From Antitrichia curtipendula (Eukaryota > Streptophyta > Bryopsida > Hypnales > Leucodontaceae): a stretch of DNA of 64,000 nucleotides. The DNA is taken from assembly GCA_951230915.1 (NCBI GenBank), contig OX579636.1, forward strand, positions 38,933,567-38,997,566, in the 5' to 3' direction. Position numbers and translations under genes: made by a program. Below, piece by piece: positions 36,546-49,700 of this stretch (its first letter is position 1; every line of letters starts with the position of its first letter). The notes below the pieces were generated by a model. It ran no database searches. It was not told the origin of the DNA and saw only the letters and a list, made by a program, of their open reading frames with translations.

Positions 36546-39094
36546 TCGATTGTATTCTTTTTCTCTCTCTTAAGCTTGCAGTGATTGCTCGTTGTATGTA
36601 CTTGTGCATTCCTTCAGGTTTCAATGCAATATTGTCTATTTGTCTATTTGTCATATGTTTATTTAGCCAATGATTGGCTTAGTTTCTTCTTTGGAGTAAA
36701 TTGCCAGTGATTGGCATTATCTCTATTATTTTCTTGCATCTATCTAAAAGTCAAGAGCTGAGACCTTGTCAATTAAACTTTGTATGTTTGATGTAGCTAA
36801 GTTTATTGTGTGAGCTTTTGAAATGATTGAGTAGACAAATGTGGGAGAGAGCTAGTTGAGTGACTCAATTGCTAGTGAGTAGTATTTTTTATCTTTGTTA
36901 TTTTCTAAGAACAGTGGTTGTCAAATTGTTTGTGTTTAAGGATGTTGCGTAAAGTCAAATGGGTTGTGGAAGAAGCACAAGATCAAGGCTATAGGAGCTT
37001 TACAAACAAGAAATGTGGGAGTGCAATTCTAGAAGACAAATGGATTGTAAGTATGTGTTGATTGAGTAACCAATAATTGGTAATTATTCCATTGGATTAT
37101 GTCAATTGTCTAACTGTCAAAGAGTCTATTTTTTAGATATGTTTTCTATAACCGCATCTCTTTTGTAATAATGATGCTTTCTTATATTGCTAGCGAATAG
37201 TGATTGGCATTACTTTTTTGTGCTTTGGATAAATAGCTAAGGATTGGTATTGTTTTGGATTTTAGCTATTTGGCAATTAGACAAAAAACTTGTTCTTGAT
37301 GATATGTATTAGCAACTAGAAATTGGTGAGAGAGGAGATCAAGTAATTGTCAAGCTAGTGATTGACACTATTATTGCTTTTATTAGTCTACTAATCAACA
37401 TTAAAAAGGTTGTTGTATTAAGTTGTTGAGAGTTTGTGAGTCTTATGTCAATTAGTTAATTTTAGTGATGGCTGCAATAGCTTCTTGATATGGTTATGTG
37501 TGAGATCTCAGTTTAGAAGTTGAATAGCTTGCAAGTATAATACCAATTAAATAACCAGGAATTGGCTGAGTTATTTAATTGTAGTTTTGATTTTAATAGA
37601 CAAATAGCTCAATTCTTGTGGATTTTGTATATTCAATAAACGTTGTTAATTTGTTGAGCCTTTGATCTTCTAGGGTTAGGGTCTATTAGTCCAAGTGAAG
37701 ATAATTAGTGACGTATGTTTATTGATCTGTCTTGGTTGTTATGGTTCTACGTCAATCAATGGAAGGCCAAGAGCTGATTGTCAAAATATTTTGTTTAATT
37801 GACCAAATATGTAGTAGATGTTGTAATCAAATTGTTTTCAAAAAAGTTCTTGAAACTAAGAAATTAAACTAGTGATCAATATATAAGTTATGATTAAAAT
37901 AATTTGATTGCACATATTTTTTGAGGTCTTGTCATTTATTGTGAAGTCGAAAGATGTTAATTTAGAGAGTGTTGGTTCCTTGGTGGTTGTAAACCAATTA
38001 AGACATATTAACTTGTAGATGCAAGTGTAGATGCAGGAATCAAGGAGCAAGATCTATTGTTAAAAATTTTTTTGTGTATCTCATGCTGTGATTATGTGTT
38101 GGGATTTAGATAAATTGCCCACTTGCTATAGATAGACGGAATCAATTATTGTATTAGTATAGCAAGACCAATTGACCAAATAGAAAAATAAGGTCATATT
38201 TGTTATATTGAAATTTTTCAGAGTCTCATTTTTATCCTCGACTCGAAGATAAACTGCTTTATCTCTTTACTAATAATTTTTAATAAATAGGTAACAACAC
38301 CAACTTTTAGAATTTTATTATAGAATTATTATTTTAGCATTATTTTAACATTTACTATTTTTTTAAATGAATTTTTCAATGACTAGCATTTTGTCTCAAA
38401 ATGTGCAAAAAGTCTCAATATAACGAATATGGCCTTAAATTATTAAATTCTAAATGTACTTTGTAGGACTTGGGTCCAATTGACATATTGTTTGCTAATG
38501 GAGCATGGAAGAAAAAGCTAATATGACTATTTGATCAAAACTTAATTAAAAGGACTGAACCTTAATTTTGCATGTTTTACATACTGGGACCAATTGACCA
38601 TATTGATAGTAAATTTTCATTCTTAGTTAAATAGAGACTAAACCAATTGATAATGCATTAAAATTAAAGAAATAATTAAGGAATTTGCATATGTATGTAT
38701 CTGCACAATTATTAAAAAATTAAAAAAAATTAAAAAAAAATGTATACATATATTGTGGATTTGATTATGTCAATAGAACAAGGCTCATGACTATTTGAAA
38801 ACCTGTGGACAAATTGACATTAGAATTTCAGTGTAAGATAGAAACAGCATATCCGAAGTCTGCATCCAAGGGTAATGGATGGATACTAGTATAGATTAAG
38901 ATGGAAAATACACCCATATCTTATAGTTAATTAAATAAAATGGGATTTTATTCTTTTTCCATAAAAACTTAGTGATTTTCCTACGTAAAAGTGACCTTAG
39001 ATACAAAACAATAGACTATTTAACTTTCTCCAAAATAAAGAACCACTACTAGGGGATTCTTTGGATTTTGTTTCCCGAGTATTTCCACGCTACA
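36546..39094 (+). other. AT-rich region probably including a Ty3/gypsy 5' LTR
   Basis: Dense in short ATTGG/CCAAT-type motifs. The stretch directly before the primer-binding site ends CTACA at 39094, a plausible LTR end. The LTR start cannot be placed because the second LTR is missing, so how much of this interval is LTR is unknown. Confidence 0.4.
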
Positions 39095-39099
39095 TTTTT

Positions 39100-39117
39100 T
39101 GGCGCCCCTGCCGGGGA
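39100..39117 (+). other. Retrotransposon primer-binding site (tRNA-Asp type)
   Basis: TGGCGCCCCTGCCGGGGA is complementary to the 3' end of plant tRNA-Asp(GTC) at 16 of 18 positions; the usual plant gypsy site has GTT where this copy has CCT. It lies 5 bases after the presumed LTR end. Confidence 0.75.
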
Positions 39118-40900
39118 CAAGCCTTGGCTATCGGTGTCTAAGAATGTAAAGTAGAGAAGAATTTTTCTAAGATTCTATTTTGATAGGTGATGAAATTGGA
39201 ATTAGTTCGGAAGGATAGAAGATGCAACTTTTTCATAAGAATTGTTAGAACCTTAAGAAGATTGACATGCATTCTTCTCATGCTACTTCCATAATTAAAA
39301 TCAATCAATAGAAATTTTTAGTAAGCCCTTAGTTTGAGCGATATTAAAAATGCAAAGTAATTTAATTATTTTTAATGTAATCTAGGTCTAAAATAAACAG
39401 TGACCTTATAAATGAGATGTTATTAGAAATCTTTCAAAAAGGATTAATTTCATAGAGTATTTTATTTTGGACAAGGTTTCCATTTAAGTGGAAAAAATAT
39501 TAAAGATGAAGAATTTAAATATTCTATTGACCAATTGTCTTTAGATATAAAAAGAATCATTTTGAGTCAAATTTGGAATGAAGGGAAACCATTTAAGAAA
39601 ATTGTAGTGAAGAAAAGAAGTTTGCAATTAGCTTTTCCATAACAATATTTGTTTTTTCAATATAGAAAACTAAAACATGTTATAAAACCTAATGTTCATA
39701 GAGTGTATGCTGGATGGACTAGTCGACAAGTATAACAAAAAATATACATTTTTACTTATGAACCAATTGATCTAAAATGTACTCCCTTAATTCTAGAATT
39801 TATGTGTAGTGAGAAGAAAAATCCTTTGATCTCATCTTTTAATTTGATAAGCCCGTAAGAACAAGTATGATAAATACATAACCCACATCTATTGGAATTA
39901 CCTTGCATAGCTCATACAAAAGCTTTAGCGAGAAGGAAGAAGATAACTCTGTAAGCATTGGGAACCCATTACTCCAATGTCTTGTGATGGTGGCCCCTCC
40001 CAATATTTCCCAAATTTTGTTAAGTTTTTATTTTTCTATCTATGGTCTCTTTAAATGTCTGGTCAAAATCTTGAAAATACATTTAAGAAAGTTATACATA
40101 GAATTCAAAAAGGAATAAAATAGAAATAGACAATAGACAATATCTACTTATATTAATCCTTGTTTTGTGCCACCAACTAGTCTACCAAGCTTAGTAGATC
40201 ATGTTCAATGTCCTACTAATTCCATAGAACCAAATACTACAAAATCTTCTCTAGGACAATTTCAACAATATGTTATAAACAAGTTTCAAAGTGAACTATC
40301 CAAATCAGCTATTGACTTTGAAATTAGTTTGAGTGTCATATTAGGATATGAGCAATCTTCTAATAAAAATATATAGAGATCAATAAGTTCCCTTATAGAT
40401 ACAACTACATCTTTGATTGAGGGAGAAAATATATCTCCTATAGCTGAAACGTCTAGTAGTCCTCAAAGATCTTCAACACTTGTAGATTATTCATGGGTAC
40501 TTAGAACTCCTAAAACCAGTACTTCCGCAATTTTTGAATATTTGAGAGAAACTTGAAATCAACAAGGACGGAGTGTAATAGAACAATTAGAGAATTAATT
40601 ATCTTTTATTAAGGAAGATGTAGAAGTTCCTTCCGCATGTTTTGTATACCTACATCGTCCTGAGATATCACCTCATTTAAAAATATCTATCAATCAATTT
40701 CTAAATTTTAATTTTGAATAAAATATCAAACCTTACAGCTATTCAAATCAACCTTACAAAAATTATCAACCACAATTAAAGTTACTAGATAATTTAGATT
40801 TTGAGGTAAGATCCCTTAAATTTCAAGAAGATTTGTGGCTGGAAGATTATAATATGGCAAATCCATGACCTTTAAATTTGGTTACATTATTACAACTTTA
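39118..40900 (+). other. Internal leader and decayed gag 5' part of the gypsy element
   Basis: AT-rich sequence between primer site and gag domain. Short plus-strand frames (39903-40118, 40167-40376) contain Pro/Ser/Thr-rich text such as PPTSLPSLVDHVQCPTN and are likely remnants of the gag N-terminal region, interrupted by several stops. Confidence 0.45.
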
Positions 40901-40925
40901 AGGTCAAGCAAGTTCCACCCCTAAC

Positions 40926-41561
40926 CATCATGTAAATAGATTTAATACAATTTGTGCAACTAATTTGATACCTAAAGTCAATTATCTCACTACCTTTTCT
41001 GCTACCTTGTTAGGTATTGTTCAGAAATGGTCTAAAACTAATGGTCCATTTAGAACTTAGAATGAATTGAAGGATGCATTCCTTACTTGGTTTAGGCCTT
41101 TGGTTTTTATCAAGAATTTACAAAAACGTTTGAGAATCATTAGAATGGCTATAGGAGAGAGTGTAAATAATTACTATGGGAGAATGGAATGTACGTTACA
41201 ACGTTTGAGAGATCATGGGATACTAGATGCCTACTTGACAGGAATTTTTGTGGGCGGATTATACCCACCTAAATTTAAAATTGCTATAAGAAAAAAGAAT
41301 CCCAAATATCTAGCCACTATGATGCAATATGCAAATCAATAAGAAGAAGCTAGAGTAGGGGAAGACCAATTGACAACTATAGATCCTACTATGTATCTTT
41401 CAAATTTGGTCTATCCTCCTTTAGGAATTCAATTACCTACTTATCTACCACCCATTTATCAACCTCCTCCTAAGAAAAACCCTCCACCTAGCCCCCCACC
41501 CATCCAGTTTCGGAGGTCCAGTTCTCCAATGGAGACCGGCTCATACCTTATCATTTTCTAG
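40926..41561 (+). pseudogene. Ty3/gypsy gag remnant
   Basis: Retrotransposon gag domain that would form the virus-like particle. In one frame it reads NRFNTICATNLIP, ATLLGIVQKWSKTNG, then a TAG at 41058-41060 where Trp is expected (FRT-stop-NEL), then LKDAFLTWFRPL, IGESVNNYYGRME and FVGGLYPPKFK up to a TAA at 41340-41342. A Pro-rich tail follows to 41561. No zinc knuckle, protease, reverse transcriptase or integrase was found: the element is cut off where GC-rich genic DNA begins near 41565. Confidence 0.75.
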
Positions 41562-41564
41562 GGT

Positions 41565-41926
41565 CGGTCCCGACTCCCAAATCCTAGGCACACAGTCCTA
41601 AATGGTGCAATTAGAGAGGGAAAACGTGAAAAGTGTGGTTCGAATGACGGACCTCACTGCGCTGGAAGCGCAAGGTACCAAGAGCATCGATGTCTTGGTC
41701 CTTTCGTTCCGAAGTCCCGACATCGGAATGTGAGTGAGTTACACAGACGATCAATGGATTTCGTGCGGGGAATTTGACGAGTGGATCGCCAACGAGCGAT
41801 TACTCAAGAAATTGCTGCTGGAGGAGAGCAAATCGGCGAGAAGAAATTGACGAGGGATTGACCAGAAAATCGGCCAAGAATCGGCGAAGTGTCGGCGCGG
41901 CGGAGAATTTGCGAAAATCGTCGAGA
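41565..41926 (+). promoter_or_regulatory. Promoter and 5'UTR of the small three-exon gene
   Basis: GC-rich sequence between the gypsy truncation and the next gene. The downstream frame is open from an upstream ATG at 41774, so either the 5'UTR lies here or the protein has a 51-residue basic N-terminal extension. No confident TATA box. Confidence 0.4.
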
Positions 41927-43080
41927 ATGGGGGTTAGGGTTTGGTCACGAGTGAAGCGCTGGATCAAGAACCGTCTCTTCACCGCCTTTTGGCCCATCGT
42001 GCAATCTCGCGTCTTCGTCAAGCTCCGATCGCTGGTGTCGCAGGCGCTTGTCCCTGTCTCCCTTTGCGGCGCCGGCGCCGGCCTTGGGGCTTACGCAGCT
42101 TCAGCCGTCGGTAAGTGCGCTCCCGTCTGAAATTTCTGTCTGAATTGTTTGATCCTTATTCATCTGGAGCTGCCGTGACTTGGATCTCCACACACAGTTC
42201 ACACAATCTGCTGCTGAGAGATGGATTGGTTTGGGGGTTTCAGGGCTTGGGGCATACTCGTGAGCATTGTGACTAGGCGTATGAATTCGTGTGTATTTGT
42301 GTGGTATTTGTTGGCGCAGCTTTTCCACTGGGCTATGGCGCTTTGATAGGGGCGGCAGCGACGGCGGGCGTGTTGGGATTGCTGAGGTTGTATGCACGGC
42401 TGTTTCCTCCGCAGCCATCATCCAGATTTGTCAGAGTCTTCCGCATGCAAAGAGTAAGCTATTTCTGTCCGCGTATTTTCTTTGACAGCGAATTCAATCC
42501 GGTCGATTGCCGAATTGGATTGGCAGATGATTACTAATATTTCTTTGAAATAACTGGTTCTGAATTCCGTTGATAAGGAGATAGATGATTGACAGAATTA
42601 GGAATTATATCAGTCATGTAAACCTGATTACCGTATCAGTTGTCTGGTTTCCCTGAATTTTTAAACCCCTGCTTTTTCCCCAACAACTTTTTTACTGCTT
42701 CGTAAAAACTTCAAATTTGTATCATTGGAAAGACATTCGAAAGTACTTTTTGCCATTGGACGGAAAGTAAATCATTATTTAGCTTATAGTGGTCTTGACA
42801 AATCTGAGTTTCTAAGGCATATTTCACTCCAATCTGCAACAATGGTAGAAATTTGAAATTTGCAGATTCATAATTGTTTCTCACCATGTGCCTCAATGTT
42901 TTATGGTAACTCACGTAACAGATTTGAAATTATTGTTCGCAGTGCTTTCTGCCAAACCTTGACAGACATTCCAGACTCAAACTAACAGATGATTTTGGAC
43001 ACTGGCAGGAAACACCCTCAGGAAGATTGATTTCCACAGAAACTAGAGTCCGCGGCAGGGGAAATGTTTTCCGCCGATGA
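41927..43080 (+). CDS. Unrecognised small three-exon gene, probable membrane-associated protein
   Basis: Deduced from splice logic. Exon 1 is 41927-42110 (donor GTAAGT, phase 1), exon 2 is 42320-42453 (acceptor GGCGCAG, donor GTAAGC, phase 0), exon 3 is 42943-43080 (acceptor TTCGCAG, stop TGA). Together they encode 151 residues. A basic start (MGVRVWSRVKRWIKNRLF) is followed by two Gly/Ala-rich hydrophobic segments, ALVPVSLCGAGAGLGAYAA and YGALIGAAATAGVLGLLRLY, the first ending at the intron-1 junction, then a short linker and a basic tail (TRVRGRGNVFRR). This suggests a small membrane-inserted or organelle-targeted protein. An in-frame ATG at 41774 would add 51 residues. It converges with the chromomethylase, stops 637 bp apart. 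I recognise no family; exons 1-2 are more certain than exon 3. Confidence 0.6.
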
Positions 43081-43717
43081 GTCAAGACTGTCAATCCAAG
43101 TGGAAAGCATTTCGAATACTCCGTGTTATACTATTTGCTGTACCAGCAAGATGGAAAAGATGGAAAAGATATACATTCAGTGCTACGTATATCTGTCACG
43201 GTCGATAGATCCAACGCTGCACTGTAATAATGGGGCATTTTGGTTAGAGGCTACCCACGCTTCAATCTACGAGGGAGTTTAGAAACAACTCAGTTCAGGA
43301 GGTTTCCACCTTCCCCTGCAGGAAGTTAACAGCTAGAGTCTAGCAGTGGGTGCCAAAGCAGTTAGCAAATAATTTAAACTTCAAATGTAAGGTGCCAGAA
43401 AATATATCAGTGTTCCACCCTCCCGAAAGCTACAATCTCATTGGTTTAGAACTAATCCTCTCTGCTGACGGGTGAATATTTTACACTGGCACAATTTGAA
43501 TCTATATATTCTGAACCCAGTTCTGTACAAGTGTGGCACATATGTGATATCCTTGCCGTTCTTTATCTGTCCAACTCCAGAAAACTGTTCTCAGGGCACT
43601 TTTGGTATAGATATCCATGTTGAGATTTATGGGTCGCGAAAAGATGCCGAGCGCTACTTCAACAAACTACAAGGTCACAGCGAGTGAAGACTCGTGTGCC
43701 TCCAAACCACGGGTCCG
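43081..43717. other. Intergenic space between convergent 3' ends
   Basis: Mixed-composition DNA, probably the 3'UTRs of the small plus-strand gene and the minus-strand chromomethylase. No conserved ORF. Confidence 0.5.
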
Positions 43718-46700
43718 TCACACCTGGTCTTGTATCGTCAAACAATAAGGAAAGTAGCGGGGAAGTTCCAGTGTCTCTTGTTGGGGAGAAACTTGGCCAA
43801 GAAAAGATTGCCCAAGGGTGTATCCAAGTGCTGTTGCAACTGGTACCGCAACCGCATTCCCTACTTGCATGTATCTGGCAGCCAAACCAAATGAGCATGG
43901 TCACCCGTCAGCAGTGTAACATGAAAATTTCAAGGACATGAAAATATCGTAAAGGATAGTTGTCAGTAAGTAATAAACTTTGAGAATGAGGGGCAAATGA
44001 AAATAATACCTCTGCTTAATTGGACCAAACAACTTGTAGTAGTCCGGAAATCCCTGTAGACGTGCATTCTCTCTGATGGTCAACACTCTATCTTGCTCAG
44101 GATGGAGAATGATCTGCACCCAATTTCAACAGACGTCAGGCACACTTGTCAATAATTTATCCAATACAAGCAGTTTTAACTACAAACTTTAAATCCCCCA
44201 GCACGACACCCAAAACATACCAATCCTGTCTGGACTTGCTGAAGCAATCGTGGAACAAAATTTAAAATTAATATGGAATCGGACCTGGTTATGAGGCTCG
44301 GCTCGCGTGACAACAGTTGGAACCGTTTCATCCCACCACAACCTTCCAAAAGGTCTGTAAAACCAGACATCGCAAGGGTTTAGGACATTCTTCTATATCT
44401 ATGACTGAAGACAGCTACATGGAAGCTTAATTTCTTCCAAATCGAAAGGTAGAGATGCCTTACTTGAGAGAACGACCCCGGATGAAGCTTATAGCATAGT
44501 CTGGAACCTGCATGTCAAACCGAGAGATTATTTACAAGCAATATGACTATGCTGCACGTTACAATTTTGTGAAAGAGATTGTGTTAAGTTCTGCAGTAAA
44601 AATCTATCGATAGCCACAACATTCAGATGCACATACCAGAGGCTTGCCGGAGGGCAGCAGTTCACGGGGTTCCTTAATCACATCAACCGTGACTCCATCC
44701 TCTTTAATAATGATGCCCTTCAGATCTCTAAAATTCGCTCCCTGCGAGTCAGTAGTGTTAATCAGAAGCCAGATGAACAATTACAAGCATTCATGCTATA
44801 TTACAATTTCATGAACACATGTATCCAATGTCGATATCCAGTGTAGGAAAGAAATCCGTTTGGATCCAGCTGGTGTGAAAGTTACTTACCTTCTTCTTCG
44901 GAATTTCCTTAACACGGTGATAATCATCTGCATTCAAGCATAGAGGTCGATGATCTGGAAGCATGCCTTTTTTCTTCTGTTCACCGAGAGTGCCTAGACC
45001 TCCAGTGCCTGCAGTCATTTGTGCAAATTTGAGATCACTGAAGTTTTCTCCGTACATAATTACCAAACAATGGAAGTTTTTTTCCTTAAAAACACATTCT
45101 AACAAAAGAATATGTGAGCATAAGAATAAGGCAGTACAAGGGGAAAATTTGACCACACCTTTCTTTGGTAAGCGTAAGAAATGCTGGAAATCACATTGCG
45201 GGTCAATCTCATATGCTATGTCATCCTTATTCTGGTCATTGCCAACCTGGTACATGAAGCATACGGTTATCGCCTAAAATTACAAGGATTTGCACAAATT
45301 TCAAAAGCGAATGCAGATGTCATGACTGTTTGAAAAAGTACATTCACTCAGGATCCTGGCATACTTACAGGAGGAAGATCAGAAAGTGCATCCTTGAGAA
45401 CAAGAGGTTTTTGCAGCCATTCAGGCTGCTTGAACTCTTCGTACGCAACTAGACATCGCTGTAATTACAAAAACAACGCATTAATGACAACTCAGCGGGA
45501 AAAAAGAAATCAACTAATAGTATCAAACAGGTCAGGGGATACCATAACCTAAGAGAATACCTTATAAAAGTGACAGGAGTTCAATTAGGAGCAAGAGAAC
45601 ATACCTCCCACGCATTTGGGACCCCACCACGCACGATAACTTTATGTGTGGGCATAGGATATGGAGGAAGCGACTGCATAAAATTTGACATGTGTAAAAG
45701 CACACATGGGCACTACGTCAAAATCAGTGAGTCGATGAAAGAAAAGACTCATGAATTTGAAGAGAAACTCGAACAATGAACAATCTACAATTATTTTTCC
45801 CAGGAAAACCGACGCAAGACTGTAAACGCGCCAAGGCAAGGTTGCTGTAGAGCGTACGTGCCAGTTAAATGCTATCAATTACTAGTGCTTCTTTCATTTT
45901 AGTGAGGCTCCGTTGCTCTGACTAAACTAGAGGTATACAAGGAAGGACTGGCTGACCTCTTCGCTGTTAGCTCCCCACAAGAAGCAGCGAGCTCGAAATT
46001 GAGGCATCCCATAACACCCAGCAACCATGATGCCAACTTTTGACTGAAAAAAGGTTTCCAATTAAGTTAGCTTCGAAGTAAATTGATATCCTGCAGACTT
46101 GCTTGTCAGGAGAGTAATGCCCTACGGAATCCAGCCAAGTGTGCTTATTTCAAACCACTAGATATGAACGATGAAAATTGCACAAACACATATACTGGAA
46201 GATCTCGGATAACGTTCAGAGAAATTAATCATGGTTCCATGGAATCATGATGTACCTGGTAGTTCATTCCCACAGCTCTACCAAGAGCATAACGGCCAAG
46301 TACACCACCACAGAATTTAAGGATATCAACAACGTTCTCCATAAGGAAAAACCTTGGACGTAAGAAATCAACGATGTCCATATACACGACCATTTGTTTG
46401 TTCCTTGGATCTGCCAATGGATCCAGTTTGTTCCGAAATCGGTTAAAACCACTGGCACCTTGGCAGGGCGGGCCTCCGCAAATGACATCACAATCACCCT
46501 GGAACCAAGAGACACTGCATGAGAAAATTTACATGCGAAGTACAGTGCCATTCACGAAGATAATTAGTACAGGTCTATAGAACACAAGATCCAGTTACTG
46601 AAGACTCATATTTCAAATCAGAGCCAATGGGGAGTTGTGAACATCCAAAAACTAGGTTTGGTAACATACAGGAAGTGGCAGCAGTTTTTGTGCCCTCCCT

Positions 46701-49700
46701 GCCAATACAAACTCCTTCACACGCTCAGGGCAGTGACTGAATACACCCAAAGAAACAGTCAATATGCAAATCTTCAGGCATTCCCTGGAGGAAAATATAT
46801 AAGCACTGCAAATCACAATGCAACCAAACCAAATCGGAGCAGCATGATTTCAGCATCAACGATTCCAGATGTCGAAGAAAGCCCAGAATCTTACTCCAAG
46901 CTTGCAGAAGGTTCCCAGGTGTCATGCTCAGGAGTGTAACCCTTCCATCTGACCTGAAAATACAGAGACATCCACAAATCACTACCATAAACTGCAGGTC
47001 TATTCAATTATTGGAATGGTGAAACCAATAGCAATGCCATGGTGGAAGTATGAACATTCAACAAATACATGCAAGTGGTATGGGTGTGTTTCATTCAATT
47101 CAGATTGTTCACAGTCGTAGTTGAACTCACTTTGAACTCGAGACCTTTAGTGAGAGGAACCTCATCCTCTTCAGACTTCATTTGCTTGGTAGTTGGAGTC
47201 TTTTGATTCGGAAGTTCATCTTCCATATCATCGACTTGCTCCATCACTTCCTTATCTTTGCTGCTCACTTCTCCAATCCATCGTACTCCAAGCAACCGTT
47301 CCACTTCATACTCACCAGGGGCTGATCCTTCGTCGCCGTCTTCCTCTTCTTCACTGTCCTCTTCCACAACACACCCTACGGGATACTTCTCACACAGTTT
47401 CTGCCACTCTTTCAGTAATTGCAGGTAATCTTCTGCTGCTTCATTTCGGACCTGCAAAACACGAGAACATTAGAGAGGTAACTCCTCATATATAAAATCT
47501 GAATGTAACCGAAGTGTATCACGTTGGTGAACACAGAACGGGCCACAGTAATTATTTTAGTTTGAACTGTTCCAACAGCATTCCCGAGCAATAATTCTTA
47601 CAATTCAGCAAGGGATAAAATGCAAAATTCAGCAAGTTATACCAAACTCCAGGTGAAAAGAAATCAACAGCAGATGGAAGGACTCACGATAGTTTCAGGA
47701 TGATTGTGCTTCAACGACATGGAGGCAAACTCGTTCAGGTCCACAGCCCATTTCTGTAGAAAATTTTCATTCTCTGTTAGTCTGTATGTTCAATACCTTA
47801 CAGAAAAAAGTGGATCAAAATGGGCATAACCAGATTTTGAAGAAAATATTGTATCATCATTAGACTGCACCCTGATCAGCACGAACACAGAACAGGCTAT
47901 AGTAATTGTGGACGTGTCTTACAGTGACAAGGTTAATGCCAGCCAGGTTCATCCCCAAACATATTCCAGTTGACATAGCACCACACCCACAGTACAAGTC
48001 AAGCAGATAAAATTCTTTCTTGTTTTCAGGGTCCTTGTTGGAATTGTCCTGAATTGACTCGTTCTTTGATGCAGAATGGTTCTCCGAAATGTGAAATTTG
48101 TTCTCGGCATAATCTAATCCAGGGGGCTCTGCGAACAAGCCATAGTAGCATAAGATGAAATGGGAATCCACAAACTGACAACAAATACACACTTCAGTCT
48201 GGCATGATTCATCAAAAAAGACAGAATGGGGCATAAAGACTAACCTGGTAACTCTTTCGGGAGCTCATAGAAAGTCGCATAAGCAAACTTGTATCCTTTA
48301 TCAAAATAATAATCGCATTTTGGAGTTTTGACACGAGCTTTATCAGACCTTCCCTGTAACAAACGAAAATTGAACACAAGAGAACGTAAGGTTTTGCATC
48401 CGTGGGACAATCGATAAACAGATTAGATGCCTACTCAGCTGTTGGGGAAACTGTGTATGGATTTTGGTCAAACCTTTGAAGCAATTCGAACGATAGTTAC
48501 TTTGCCGACAATGACATGTAACTCATTGTCATCCATCACGTCAGAATAGAAAATTCTTTTCGGATCCTGATTCCTGCCTTCTGTACCCATTCCCTGTCCC
48601 AAACCAAGATAATCCTTCCATAAGACTCGGTAGAGACCATGTTACATATTCGCAGCATTGCACGAATAAGGAACAATAACAAATCAACTGTGGGAAGCAA
48701 GTTTTGCAGATTACCGTGTCGTAAGTTCTGAAGAACCACTGCGCAGCAAACCACGGAGACTTATCTTCTTTTTCATAAAACTCAGTAATCCTCCCTATGA
48801 AGGGGTCCTCCAAACCAGACTGTCAAAACATGGCAAAAATGAGTCTGGAAGAATTTGATCCGCATATGCAACGAATGAACAGGGTATTACTGAAACTAAC
48901 ACGCACGCAAACATAAACTGAGGCAAGGAGAGTGAATGGAAGAACCAACATGAATATGAACACAGTCTCCCAATTTGTAGAGCTTCCCCTCCACTTCAGC
49001 CTGCTTATAATGCGCAATGACAGGGATCTCTTTCTCCTCCCCTGCCTGTGACCTTTGGGCAGCAAACACAAGATCTCAACAAACTCACTCAAAAAAATAC
49101 AGCTGCATGTTCTGAGGGGAGTCACAAAAGACAAAGAGTCATTTCTCGGTTCAGGAATTATACCTGTCTTTCTTCAATTTCATCACAGCCCCACCCTGCA
49201 ACCAGAGCACCAAACACAGTAAGCGCACACAGCAGTCGATTCTCCAAATCGCAATCACACGACAATGGTTGCTCTTTGGATGTCATTAATGCCACATACC
49301 TCGGGATATCGGTGAATATAATCCTTTTTGGCAACATGAGTTGGAATCCGACTGCTCTCGATAAAGCTACAGTCCACGTCATCCTTATCAAGTGTCTCCG
49401 GTTGCACTTCTTCAGTTAAAGCACCTTCTTCACTGCCATCGCCAAGCACACCGGAGTCATCCTCCTCTCCCCTCTCCCGAGCTTCAGATACTCCATTCCG
49501 CCCTCTGGCCCCCACTGCCGACGACACCTTCTGCTTCTTCGCAGAAGCCCTACGCGAAGTCTTCTTGCGCTTCGCATCCGACAGAACAAGAGGCTCATCA
49601 GCCACATCATCCAAATCAATCACGGCGCCATTCCCCACAGCTTTCGGTGGCGTCACAGCAGGGAAAACCTCTTGCTGATCCCTTTTCACAGGCCGGCCTC

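Noticed and set aside
47860..48234. 124-codon minus-strand frame as a separate gene
   Set aside because: It is chromomethylase exon 7 read into its flanking introns; exon limits 47923-48128 keep phase and contain methyltransferase motif I.
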